Assembly: GCA_022315425.1 (NCBI GenBank) | Contig: JAIUPT010000016.1 | Location: 248,001-312,000, forward strand | Direction: 5' to 3' | Source: Pseudevernia furfuracea | Taxonomy: Eukaryota; Ascomycota; Lecanoromycetes; Lecanorales; Parmeliaceae | DNA length: 64,000 nucleotides | Shown: positions 54,548 to 64,000 of the stretch, piece by piece | Layout: every line of letters starts with the position of its first letter | How positions within the stretch are numbered: position 1 is the first letter of the stretch | Program-made: the position numbers and the translations under genes | Notes under the pieces: model-generated | What the model was told of the DNA's origin: nothing | What the model saw: the letters and a program-made list of their open reading frames with translations, nothing else | The model's database searches: none

Positions 54548-57064
54548 TCAGGCTAGATAGCCCAGTTCCTCGTTTTCCAACCGCTCCAAGTACTCCTTCT
54601 CGATGAGCTGATCGATTGACTTCTTGATGTCTTGGACCTTGGGTGTGAAGCGGGACTTGATTTGGGATATCGTCTCTTGGACGAGCACGACGTGCTTCAT
54701 ATGCTTGCGGGACTTCATGATACGTACAATGGCAGACTGATTTATCGTTAGAGACACAGCAAAAAGAAAAAGAGGGTAGCACATACCTGCATAAGCAATT
54801 TCCTATCCTCTTCGATGGTCTTGTGCGTCTCCTCGACTTCCTGCTTCGCGTCCGATTTGACGACGATATTGAGGTTGACCTTGACTTTCTTGTGCTTGAA
54901 GTTGTAATTTAAGGTGTATGACGTGCCGGGCTCCGCCTTTGCGTTCTCGGGAGAGGGGATCAAGACTTTGGCCTTGACGAAAACGCCGAGGGAAGGATCC
55001 AGCCATTCTGCTGACAGCGCCGTGCCTTTCTGGGCATCCTCATACGTTACCGTATCAGAGTCATTGAAAAGCAGTAGGATGGCCATCTGGTATGTAGATA
55101 CGCAGAAGGTGTACGGGATCTTAGCGTTCTTGACGTAGTTGGCCTTCATTTCGCCCTTGCAGAGTTGCCATAGCCAAGTGAGCTTTCGCCCGCTATGCTT
55201 GTCAAAGTAGAAGTTTTGGAATCGAGTGTAGGTGTCAACGATCTCTTGTGGAGGGATGAAGTTGGTATTGGGAGGTGAAAGGGGCCAAAAGCCTGTGCCA
55301 AGAACTTGATAAGAAGGGTCAACAGCTTTCTTCAATCCATCCTCGTCTAGTAACCTCGCTTGATACTCCTTGAACTGACTATTGAGATCGGTTGAGATCT
55401 GGATGTCCTGGAACATGCGTTGAAGCTTGTTAGTGTACTCGTAACCACAGGCTTCTTTCAGCTTGCCGATCATGCTCGTCTCCGCATCTTCTGATGCGGA
55501 GCTTGAATGAACCAATCGCTTCGCCAGCATTCGAGAGTAGAATTTCTGGAATACATCTTTGTCCTCGATGTACTTAAAGACAGTCATGATTTGGATCAGA
55601 GATGCCTCGAGGTCAGCTTCCTCGGCGCTCTTGGCGCTTTTCTTCAGCAATGCATCAGTGTACTTGGCCAACAGCTCTGGCGACCGCGATGACCCAGTCT
55701 TGCAGACCTTGTTGCGGTTCACAAATTCTTTGCATGCGTTGTCGAGCGATCGAACAAATTCAGATTCGCCCGTAAACGCATCATCGACAAGCTTTTGGTA
55801 TTGCGTATGTACCTCCAATAGTGCATCGACGTAGGTTTTTGGCTCCATGTTGTCCCCTTCCGTAGCAACTTTCTCGACTGCAGCAAGTCCTGATTTCCTA
55901 ACATGAGCTTCAAACTTTGTCCGTAGTGGTTCTAAGCCATCGATGATGCGTGCCAGTAATCGATACATCCTCGCCAGGTCGTCTTGCCTATCAGTGTCGA
56001 GAAGTACTTGAAATTCGTCCCTCAGCAGAGAAGAGTGACCTGTGACCAGGACGCCCAGACAAGCCTTCATGAGCGGGTTCATGATGTCCTGATGAAGGTA
56101 CAGTCCCACCCGGTTTTTCTCCTCTTCCAAACGAGTTTCGGCCTTCTTCATGTAATCGATGACCGAATTCTCTGCAACGAATTGGTTCGACTCGTTTTCG
56201 TAGTACTTTGTTGTAGCATCTATAAAGGGCTTCTCAAAGTGGAATCGGTAGACATCAAGGGTCGACTTCGTACTATCCGTCTCATCCAGGCCCAAAGAGA
56301 CAAATGAATCCACGATGCTCTTGATCTGGCTCTGCTCAATGGTCTCGCCATTTCGCTGCTTCTCTACCATCTTCAACACCGCGGCCATGACGTTCTTGTT
56401 AACCTTTTCGAACAGGACCTCACGCCATTGCACAAGGTGCAATGTGTAGACGTCGAAGACGTCCTTCTTCCCCTCATCGATCTCTCTCTTGACCCAATGT
56501 CGATTCAAATAGCGGAAAAGATGGTTTGTGTATTTTGCGGCCGTTGTGTATCGGTCCCATTCTCGAATGTAGTAAGTCAGTAATGCTTCGTCGATGTGAC
56601 CTTTGGATTTCTCATGCAGGTCTTCAAGATGGCCTTTCAAGTACTCCTTGAGATTCTTATAGAGGTCCTCTCCAAGTAGGTGAGCTATAACGTTAGGTCA
56701 GTAAATGCTGCGATTTACCCCTAGCGAACCAAGAACTCACCTCCACGGTGGGCGTTGCCACCAATAATCCCTCCACCCGAAGCTACTGCTTTCTGTGAAG
56801 TACAGAAGTTGTGGACGGCCCTGAATCTCTGTCAGCAAGGATTGAACGTAAATAGCTAGCTTTATTAGGACATACGTATAGATGCCCATGTACTACAGCT
56901 TTGAATTAGCGAAGCCCTTCAAGAAAACTTGGTTAGCCACTTACTGTTGCCATGTCCACACCATCTTTCAAGTTCGTCATGATCTTCTCAACTCCAACCT
57001 GCAAGAAGGTCCACGTTGCCGCAAGGTCGTCCTTGTTAGGAGCTGGAGGCATGGTGATCGGCAT
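54548..57064 (-). CDS. CUL1: Cullin, CUL1/Cdc53 type (SCF scaffold)
   Basis: Five exons on the minus strand (57064-56945, 56892-56876, 56820-56741, 56684-54787, 54736-54548) give 767 residues, standard for CUL1. The N-terminal cullin repeats begin DLAATWTFLQVGVEKIMTNL, then YMGIYTAVHNFCTSQ (Skp1-binding face). The cullin homology domain contains MTVFKYIEDKDVFQKFYSRMLAKRLVHSSSASEDAE and ISTDLNSQF. The last exon holds the winged helix with the neddylation site IVRIMKSRK (Lys713) and ends GYLA. Exon 2 is a 17-nt microexon needed to keep MGIYT. It scaffolds Skp1/F-box/Rbx1 ubiquitin ligases for cell-cycle and signalling turnover. No defect seen. Confidence 0.96.
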
Positions 57065-58007
57065 CTTGGTAGAATTTGAGAAGGTTGTTCGGGGTAGTTG
57101 ATGCCGACTGCGACGTGTGATAGAAGGAGGAAGGTGATGTTGATTAGAGGTGTAGTAGGAGCAGCGAGGTTAGATACTGAACTCGGAAGGACTTTCGGTG
57201 GTTTCAAGAGGAATTGGACACCAAAAGTGACGTCGAAGTCGGATGTGTCAAGGTGGGTGTGGGCTCGAGTTGTAGGAAAAAGGAAGACAGTGGATTTTAT
57301 TCTCGGAAGAACCTTGGGGGGTTGAAACAGGTGGCCAACACAAGTGGTGTCGCAGTCGAGTGTGTGAAGCTCGGTGTTAAGTGAGGTGATTGTTGCAGAC
57401 AGGCGGGCTCTAGAGCTCTTTGTTACAGATCCAGAAGGCTACCAATACTCCTCATATCGGCCAGGCCTCTATGTACAGCTTCAGACGTGTTGTAAAATCA
57501 GTTTATGGTGTGAGGAGACTGACTTGAAGAAAAATGAAATTTGTTAGATGGTGGAGCGTGCAGTCATTCTGTGCCAAGACTAAGAGGCCCAACCCTTCAC
57601 GCCTACTTACTGTAAAGAGGAAGGGGCAGGCGGCAACGGGTGCTTAGGTAGCGCGCTGTCAATTGTCAAAGTTGGGTAAGTACATTATTGGCTGGAATTG
57701 TTCGGGCAGTCGAGCTACATACAGGCCTGCTTTCAACAAGGCTGAATTACGGTAATGCACGCCGCCGTTCGGACTTTATCGCTTGTGATCATGTTATGCT
57801 ATGTACGTGAAAGGAGCTTGTTGATAGCTGTCAACCGCCATGATGCTTCACCATGTTCCGAGATTCTTAACATCTTCAACATCCACCCACATCTATCTAC
57901 CCAAGACAAGGCGCGATGGCTGAATCCTCTTTCCCTCTCCTATAGACACTATTAACATTTACCGACAGCAAGATAGCTCATAGCCGCCCTGATAATGATC
58001 TAGGCCC
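57065..58007. other. Cullin 5' region, 943 bp
   Basis: Promoter side of the cullin and 3' flank of the cupin gene. Carries the two-copy 120-bp-period repeat at 57182-57380. No gene supported. Confidence 0.5.
57182..57380 (+). repeat. Diverged direct repeat, 120-bp period, in the cullin promoter
   Basis: Copies start at 57182 (CTCGGAAGGACTTTCGGTGG) and 57302 (CTCGGAAGAACCTTGGGGGG) and remain alignable for about 75 bp, with shared GTCG.AGTCG and TGTGT.AAG words. Probably an old tandem duplication. Confidence 0.65.
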
Positions 58008-58595
58008 TCACACCTGAAGAGAAGGACCTTCTCTTCCATAGATAGGATCCTTCTCGAACCATCCTAAGCTCGATATCCCTCTCACTTTCTCCTCTTCCCC
58101 TTGCCTTCCATAGCACATGTCCCAGCTCCTGCCTGTCGGGTAGCTTCCAACCATACTGAAGCCTCCATCAATATCTTCTAGCAAACGATGCGCCACACCC
58201 GCCGGCACAACCATGACATCTCCCCTCTCTAGCTCCGCTTCCACCCTCTTAGGATTCTCCTCTGCTCCAAAGCACAGCCTAGCTTTACCCGATGCAACAC
58301 AAAGCACCTCATGCGCAGTGGAGTGAAAATGAGACTGACTGTACATGGTGTATCGCCACTGGGGGCTTACGACCCCAACGGTTGAAAGATGACTTTCAAT
58401 TGCAGAGGCAGAAATACTCGAATGGAAAGCAGAGTGGTAGACGAGGAGAGGCTTCTTCTGAATGGAAGTATTAGGTATGAGTTCAAAGGCGGGAATCTGC
58501 CAGGAGGACACGCGAAGGTCTTTGAGAGGTGTGAGAGTCGCTTTAGATGTAGACATCATTGACGAGGGCTTTAGAAATGCAATACTCGAACGCAT
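58008..58595 (-). CDS. Small cupin-fold protein
   Basis: A single exon of 195 residues; start at 58595, or at the Met13/14 pair near 58559. Cupin motif 1 is SHFHSTAHEVLCVASGKARL (metal-ligand-type H-x-H...E), and motif 2 is GDVMVVPAGVAHRLL. The two conserved motifs are close together as in single-domain cupins that bind a divalent metal. Substrate and pathway are unknown; similar fungal proteins are annotated only as cupin-domain proteins. The C-terminus (SMVGSYPTGRSWDMCYG) is typical of the group. No break seen. Confidence 0.85.
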   Translation of the reverse strand: MRSSIAFLKPSSMMSTSKATLTPLKDLRVSSWQIPAFELIPNTSIQKKPLLVYHSAFHSSISASAIESHLSTVGVVSPQWRYTMYSQSHFHSTAHEVLCVASGKARLCFGAEENPKRVEAELERGDVMVVPAGVAHRLLEDIDGGFSMVGSYPTGRSWDMCYGRQGEEEKVRGISSLGWFEKDPIYGREGPSLQV

Positions 58596-59211
58596 GGAGG
58601 TGTCGAAATGGTCAGAATGCGCCTCAAAGGCGGAAAATTACCTAGAGGCGTGAATTACGTCATAAGCAACTTGAAACTCAGATGTCAGAGTATGGAGCAA
58701 AGATCATGCATGCGTGGGAGTTGACCAGATGTCTCATCCAGAATCAGATCATCATAGATAAAGAACCACGTCGTCATAGGGTGCTTGAGTTGATAGGGTA
58801 CGCTTTTAGGGGTGATTATCCCTCAAAATCAAGACACCTAGTGTTTGACTAGTCCTAGCATTGATCGGGTCTAGAAGTTTTCTTCGAGACAAAAGCGACG
58901 GGTTGTCTATGTTGATTGAGTAATCTATCGACAAGAGACGAAAGGATTAGAGCGCAAAAACGGGCAAACCGAGGAGATTCCAGGCGAGTAAACAAATTGG
59001 GGGTTTCTCCCAAGTCCAATTGTCTCTATGCATGACTTCTGCTCCATTCTCTTATCACAAGGTATCCAAAACGATATGCTTTCTGTACTCTCGAGGATAT
59101 TCCGTGAACGCCAAGGACAATGCGACTCCCAATTCGCTATGCTTTGAATACAACCCAAAGTGATATACGAGAAAGCACTCAGGAGGGCCACGGATTTGTC
59201 CAGGACTTCTC
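58596..59211. other. Intergenic, 616 bp
   Basis: Between two minus-strand genes: 5' flank of the cupin gene, 3' flank of SRF1. No supported feature. Confidence 0.5.
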
Positions 59212-60526
59212 TCATCTCGTAGTAACGCGCTCTACAAGCCTAAGTCATCGTCAGCGAACCAGTTAGCAGGTAAGGATATTCAATAGTGGTCACCTCATGA
59301 CACTTATGGAAAAGGTAAGAAGCCACGCAATTAGTGCAATCAGGAGGACTGAAGCCAAGGCCTTCTGCCACGGGCAAATAGAAGAACTACAATTTCCCTC
59401 AATAGCCTCGAAAGCCAGGCTCAGATTTGCAGAGTCAAACACAATGAAGAAAAGGTCGAGGAAAATCAGCCGCATCTTGGCTTTCGCGGGCCGTAAGCCA
59501 AGAGGTTTTCCAGAATATTCATCATAGGTGATGTAGAGAAGGTACACCAGAGCAACCGCATCCACGACAATTGCCATATTCGTAGAGGGTGTAGCAGAGC
59601 TTTTGCTTGAGTCCTTGTCTGTAATGTGGTGAATTGAGCACGCGAGGGCCAGGGCGACCGCCGAGAAGAACCATACGTTCATGCGGATGACCATTGGTAC
59701 AATAGGATTCCGCAGAACTGTCCGCTGAGCTCTGATGTACCATGCTCTTCTCTTTGCCCGGAATCTGTACAAGCCTGCCGGATCCCTTTCAGGATCTCCA
59801 TCCGAAGCACTAGCGAGCCAAGGTCGTGAATAGTCTGGACCGTTCTGCTGCAGCCATTCTTCCGTAACAATCTCTCCACCTTCTGCTGAATTAGTCGGGT
59901 ATGCAGAAGAACTAGCGAATGCCCTCCACCGTGACCCCGATTCCCGTAATGCATCCCTAGCAAGAGGAGTCCAGTCCCGCTCGTGATAGTGCAAACGGCC
60001 GCGAGATGTGCCTGGCTGCAGCATATGAGCAGCAGTTGGGGTGCTATTGTGTTGAGCTATTAATGCGCCGGCAGGGGTGTGAGGTAACGAGTGTGCTGCC
60101 GCGAGCAAATCTTCGTCCTCTTCATCGAGTGTATGTACCCAACCTGAATCGGTAAATTGGTCAGTAGACATCACAACATGCGCATCAGAGCAGATTTTTT
60201 GGTGTGGGTAGACAATGCCCATTGGCAGACTGACTCGGTATTGTCCTGACAATCCTCTGAGCGGCCCTGTCGTTAGCCACGGCATTACCGCTAGAAGAAT
60301 GACACGTCTTTCCACTCGAAGAAAGAGTTTGCGATTTCTCTAAACCATTTTTTCCCTCTTCGGCTATTGTCTTTTCGTTCAGAGGGGACTCTGCAGGCGT
60401 GTTCGAGGCGATACCGAATCCTTTCTCCTTATTTACGCCTTGGCCAAGGGATTGAGTTGTGGACGGAGTGGAAGAACGTAGCAAGCTCGCCGCCCGCGAT
60501 CGAAAGGAGCCTTCCCCAAAAGCCAT
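59212..60526 (-). CDS. SRF1: Regulator of phospholipase D SRF1-like membrane protein
   Basis: Three exons on the minus strand (60526-60289, 60143-59294, 59239-59212) total 1116 nt, 371 residues. The last exon encodes only LVERVTTR and is supported by an exact donor/acceptor pair and the RLVERV ending. The N-terminal 200 residues are soluble and Ser/Thr-rich. Four membrane spans follow: IRMNVWFFSAVALALACSI, MAIVVDAVALVYLLYI, LIFLDLFFIVFDSANLSLAF and LASVLLIALIAWLLTFSIS. Yeast Srf1 activates the phospholipase D Spo14. Intron 1 (145 bp) uses GTAATG...TTCAG; the exon 2 frame is open through most of it, so an alternative 5' form is possible. Confidence 0.82.
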
Positions 60527-60908
60527 TGATCTCGGTGAGAGAGGGTGAGCAAGCTGAGTGTTCCAGCAGCTTGCTTATGGGAGCAGGCTCCAAAGACGAG
60601 TAAAGATTCTTGAACCTAGAGCCATTGGCTGAAGTCTCTGAATGTTATCTGTGTAGCATAATGGAACAGACCTTGTCATTAGAAGAACTAATGTGCAAGC
60701 AAACAATATTAGGCGGAAAGCAAATAATAGATGTACAGCGACGAGTCTAGAGTGACGTTGGAGAAAGGTGGGCGCGAGGCGATTTTCTCAGCGCCAAGGA
60801 TTCCAAAGTTTTCTGCATACGCTAATATCTGTGTACATCTCTCATGTCTTGTCGCGCCAAGATCATCCTTTGCAGCGCAGTCCACTAGGACTTTTGTTTT
60901 GGCTTGCG
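60527..60908. other. Divergent promoter, 382 bp
   Basis: Shared 5' region of SRF1 and the mitochondrial exchange protein. The downstream frame is open back to 60768 without ATG. Confidence 0.5.
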
Positions 60909-61894
60909 ATGCGCCTTTTTCTTCTGCCAATCTCTACAAGACAAAGTCTTATATACTGTCAACGACTCAACCACCAGCTGTCTGAACAGGTCACCCTTTT
61001 GGATAAAGCGGTTACGAAAGGCGCCAACCTCTGGCTCAAGTGGGAGAAGAAAGAGTCCGGCTGGCAGAAGAAGGTCACAATATATGGCAACAAGCTGTTT
61101 CAGCGCCTGCCATATGCGGAATGGGGATTGAAGAGCATACCGCCGTTAAGCGCAAAGCGGAAACGGGATGAGATCGAGGGCAAAGAGGAAGTCCGGATAG
61201 AATATCCAGAGGCTTTTATTGAGTCTCCAGAGGTCCATGATGCGCTACAAACGCTTGGGTGTAAGGAGAAGCAGAGGTTCCATACCAAGTGGTTCTGGGG
61301 AAGCATCATTGGGATGCCAATTTCAGCGCCTGTAGCGTTGCTTCCAGTGTGAGTGGTCTTTGTTTCGAAGCCTGTCTCAAATTGATTTGAATATCTAACG
61401 ATATCCGATGTAGAGTGCCAAATCTACCATTCTTTTACCTTTGCTTTCGTGCTTGGTCCCATTGGCGAGGTCAGTATAAGCGACCCATCGATTCTGGTTG
61501 TTTTAGCTGATTTGGAAAAGCACGGAGTGGTTCAAAGCATTTGGAATTTCTACTCGATAACAGGATTGTCAAGTTGTCCCCTTCCGAGATTCTACGAACG
61601 GCATATATGGAGGCCGCAATGGACATATCCATCGAAGAGCTCGACAAGGAAGTGGACAGCATTCGCTCTGGATCCAGCGGCAAATCTGTATCGGATAAGA
61701 CAGAGGAGAGAATGCTTCTGTCGAGATCCAGCGGTCAGCTCTTTGCTGAGTATCTTGATGTCCCAGAGCTGGCGGTCGAGGTAGAGCGCGCTGTGTGGCA
61801 GGTGGAGAAGGCTCTGAAAACGCAGCAGGAGCTCAAGGAAGAGAAGGCAGAGCTTGGTGCTGCCAACAGAAATCAGCCAGAGCCTGATCGATAA
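60909..61894 (+). CDS. Mitochondrial K+/H+ exchange-related protein (YDL183C-like)
   Basis: Exons 60909-61348, 61414-61469 and 61521-61894 total 870 nt, 289 residues. The start MRLFLLPISTRQSLIYCQRL is the signature opening of the Mit_KHE1 family, which also fixes the start. LWLKWEKKESGWQKKVTIYGNKL and FWGSIIGMPISAPVALLPVVPNLPFFYLCFRAWSHWR follow, the latter a paired membrane segment. SGSKHLEFLL and a Glu/Lys coiled-coil tail complete the protein. Yeast YDL183C is linked to inner-membrane K+/H+ exchange and mitochondrial volume control. All three junctions restore conserved residues, so the model looks sound. Confidence 0.9.
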
Positions 61895-64000
61895 CCCAGA
61901 AGAAATTTGGTCTTCCCAAAGTGGATACAACCTCTTTTTTGAAAGCGACTCTTCTCTCTGTATAGATAAAACTTGTCACCCCTTCCGCTCAATACCGTTG
62001 AGTATCTCAGTACTACTTGCCGTGCTTTGCTCCTTTTGAATCTGTTCATGATTATCCGCGGACCCACTGTACTTTTTGCATATAAATGCTACCCGACTCC
62101 GCGTATTCTTGCCCCCGTTCAAGCCCAGTCTTTCGCTTCCAATCGTCAGTGTATATGGAAATCCAAATCAGAAAAGCGCACACATTACTCTTCCTGAGCC
62201 CAGCTTAAAAGAAAACCTCGCACATATAGCTCGAGCATTCCGCTTATTATCCGCTACCTCGTTGCCTCCAAACAGAAGTTGAGAGCGCCGATAGCGCCGA
62301 TCCAGCCAGAATATTCAAGGATCTAAGTTTATATCACCGCCGCCGGTTTGAGGATCTCCGCCTATTCCTCCTCCACTTGAAAGGCTGGAAGGTCTAGAAA
62401 GGTAGGGGTTCTGGGGATCTATCCATTTTGCTTTTGCCACTTTTGCTCGCTCTTACCCTTCATCGCCATCATTGTTTCTTAACATGTTGGTCTTTTCTCT
62501 CATGCAGTTACCTCGCTGGGAGCGTATGAGTTGCCGTGGTCTTGGGGGTAATGCTAAATCGAAACAAACATTGCGCGATGCAAAGAGTTACATAGGTCCA
62601 AGGTCGGAGATCTCCGATACCTTTGGGGAACAGCCGCAAAACGCTTTAGACGTGTTGGAAACAGACAATACAACGCTGGATGTTGAGCAGGCTCTGTGTC
62701 CCGCACGGTTGTTATCGATTTGGTCGATGGAGACACAACAGATGGTTGGAAAAAGTTGAGGGCCTTCCAAGAGAACCTCGGTGCTATACTAGTCGTTTAG
62801 CCGCGAGGAAGCTTCTGGGTCAAGACAAACCCATTCAAAGAGGTGCCACTATGGTGATCAGCGGAAAGAACATGTGCCCACCTGTGAGCATCAAACGAAT
62901 TTGGCGAGTTTGTAAATTGCCTAAAAACACACTGATCCATTCACGATTTCTAACGAAAAACAGTTCTTGGTAGACCGTATGAGAGACGCTCCAGTTATCG
63001 AGTCTTCCAGTGTTGAATGTGGTGTCTGTAAGTTCCTCAGTGCTGCAGTATCAGATGCGGGACAGATTTACCAAAAAAAAAAAAAAAAACTCCTAGTACA
63101 CGCGAATTGTAAAACTAGGTTGCCCACCCAACCGCAAGTATCCTCTAAAATAGCAGATGGTTTTGGAATAAAGTCGTTGACAGAAACAGAAATTTGCCTA
63201 GTCTATCGTTCCAAAAACTTTGACCACCGTGACCGCAATACCTCGTCCGGATCGCTACCACGTCGCCCTCACGGAGGAGCAAGCCATTTGTCGAATTGGA
63301 AACAGTGACCAAGAAGTCAAATTCAAGGGACGAAATGCACAGAGTATCTAAATGGAGTGTCCAAATTAAACCAGTCCTTCCCGAAGACTTGCTACACGAA
63401 AGCTTGGTTGCGAAATTCAACTATATGAAGATAATGCTAGCTTGGAATGCCTCTCAACGCTAAAGGACGTTATGGATATGATGGAATCGAAACAATCAAA
63501 CTGTGCCGACAGATCACCGTCCAAGTCAAGTGGCCGACGGGAAGGACTCTCCTCGTTCCGTCATCAATCTATCAAATCCTTTGGTAAGCACCGCGACGGA
63601 GATGTCGAGAGATTTACGCCAGGGACTTCTGTGTGGCCATGACATAGGCCGTCTTTCCGAATCCGAAATTTTCAAGTCTCTAACAATGCCAGCATTGTCA
63701 TGGTTCGTCCGCCTGTTCCTTCCCTGCTCCCATGCGGGCATCCAGTCAGCTCGTGATTGTTCTGTTAGGTGGTCACCGCTCGGCTGCTTTGATGACGCCG
63801 TGCCATTATTGGTTATTGCCTTGGCTGCAGACTCCGTGCTTATGGCAAGCTTTGACGACAAATCCGTGGTCGATACACTCGAACGCTCCCTGTGAATGAG
63901 GCGTGATGGTGTCAAACATTGCTTCTTGCGTGAGAGAACAGTCTTGATGCGCTTACGCTTGCCGGTTCCCTTTGGGACTTCCGCAGGATCTGGGAAGGGC
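61895..64000. other. Right edge, 2.1 kb: possible decayed coding DNA, no intact gene
   Basis: Plus-strand fragments in changing frames look protein-like: RYHVALTEEQAICRIGN, then WSVQIKPVLPEDLLHE, then EIQLYEDNASLECLSTLKD (63230-63470). They are separated by stops and frame changes without good splice sites. I do not recognise the family. 61895-62460 and 63500-64000 show no clear gene, though a minus-strand Ser/Thr-rich frame enters from the right edge (about 63526-64000). An A17 run lies at 63073-63089. Confidence 0.35.
63073..63089 (+). repeat. A17 homopolymer
   Basis: A run of 17 A in a stretch with no intact gene. It could be the relic of a poly(A)-tailed retroposed copy or a simple repeat; no target-site duplication was recognised. 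Confidence 0.8.

Noticed and set aside
1..64000. CRISPR array, prophage, bacterial operon or intact transposon
   Set aside because: No regularly spaced repeats, no transposase/reverse-transcriptase/integrase frames, and the gene structure is fungal throughout.

Overview
The window is nuclear DNA of a filamentous ascomycete (Pezizomycotina). The evidence is many short GT-AG introns, mostly 50-90 bp with CTRAY-like branch sites; a Hog1 MAP kinase with a TGY lip; a 356-residue group III G-alpha; and a SesA/NB-ARC/TPR NLR-like protein. The class cannot be fixed from sequence alone; Dothideomycetes or Eurotiomycetes are guesses. I see no CRISPR array, prophage, intact transposon or rRNA gene. Exon limits were worked out by hand from splice signals, phase and family similarity, and total coding lengths were checked to be multiples of three.

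Layout. 0-4 kb: a P450 cut by the left edge, divergent from a UbiA-type prenyltransferase/terpene cyclase, so possibly the edge of a terpenoid locus. 4.5-13.4 kb: a dual-specificity phosphatase-like protein, a disordered nuclear-type protein, an LSH/DDM1-type SNF2 remodeller and an Arg/Ser-rich DUF3824-like protein. 14-27 kb is more accessory-looking: a Cys-containing unknown protein, a degenerate tRNA-like element, the NLR-like protein, a decayed D-amino-acid oxidase and several unknown or possibly broken genes.

26.8-46.4 kb: a pyrimidine 5'-nucleotidase-like HAD hydrolase, a CCCH zinc-finger protein, a multi-KH RNA-binding protein, a ThDP enzyme whose start codon appears split by an intron, an eight-exon glycogen phosphorylase, a fungal OTT_1508-type deaminase and the G-alpha. 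47.8-48.5 kb: a decayed quinone-oxidoreductase-like gene.

49.7-61.9 kb is conserved housekeeping: hog1, AVL9 (late secretion), a CUL1-type cullin, a cupin, the phospholipase D regulator SRF1 and a mitochondrial K+/H+ exchange-related protein. 62-64 kb holds only what looks like decayed or unassigned coding sequence.

The genes do not form one operon-like system. The recurring theme is signalling and metabolism: G-alpha (cAMP), Hog1 (stress), glycogen phosphorylase (carbon release). The most unusual features are gene-structure oddities (a split ATG and exons of 11, 13, 17 and 36 nt), the possible P450/UbiA pair, the deaminase-like protein, and gene decay around the accessory stretches.
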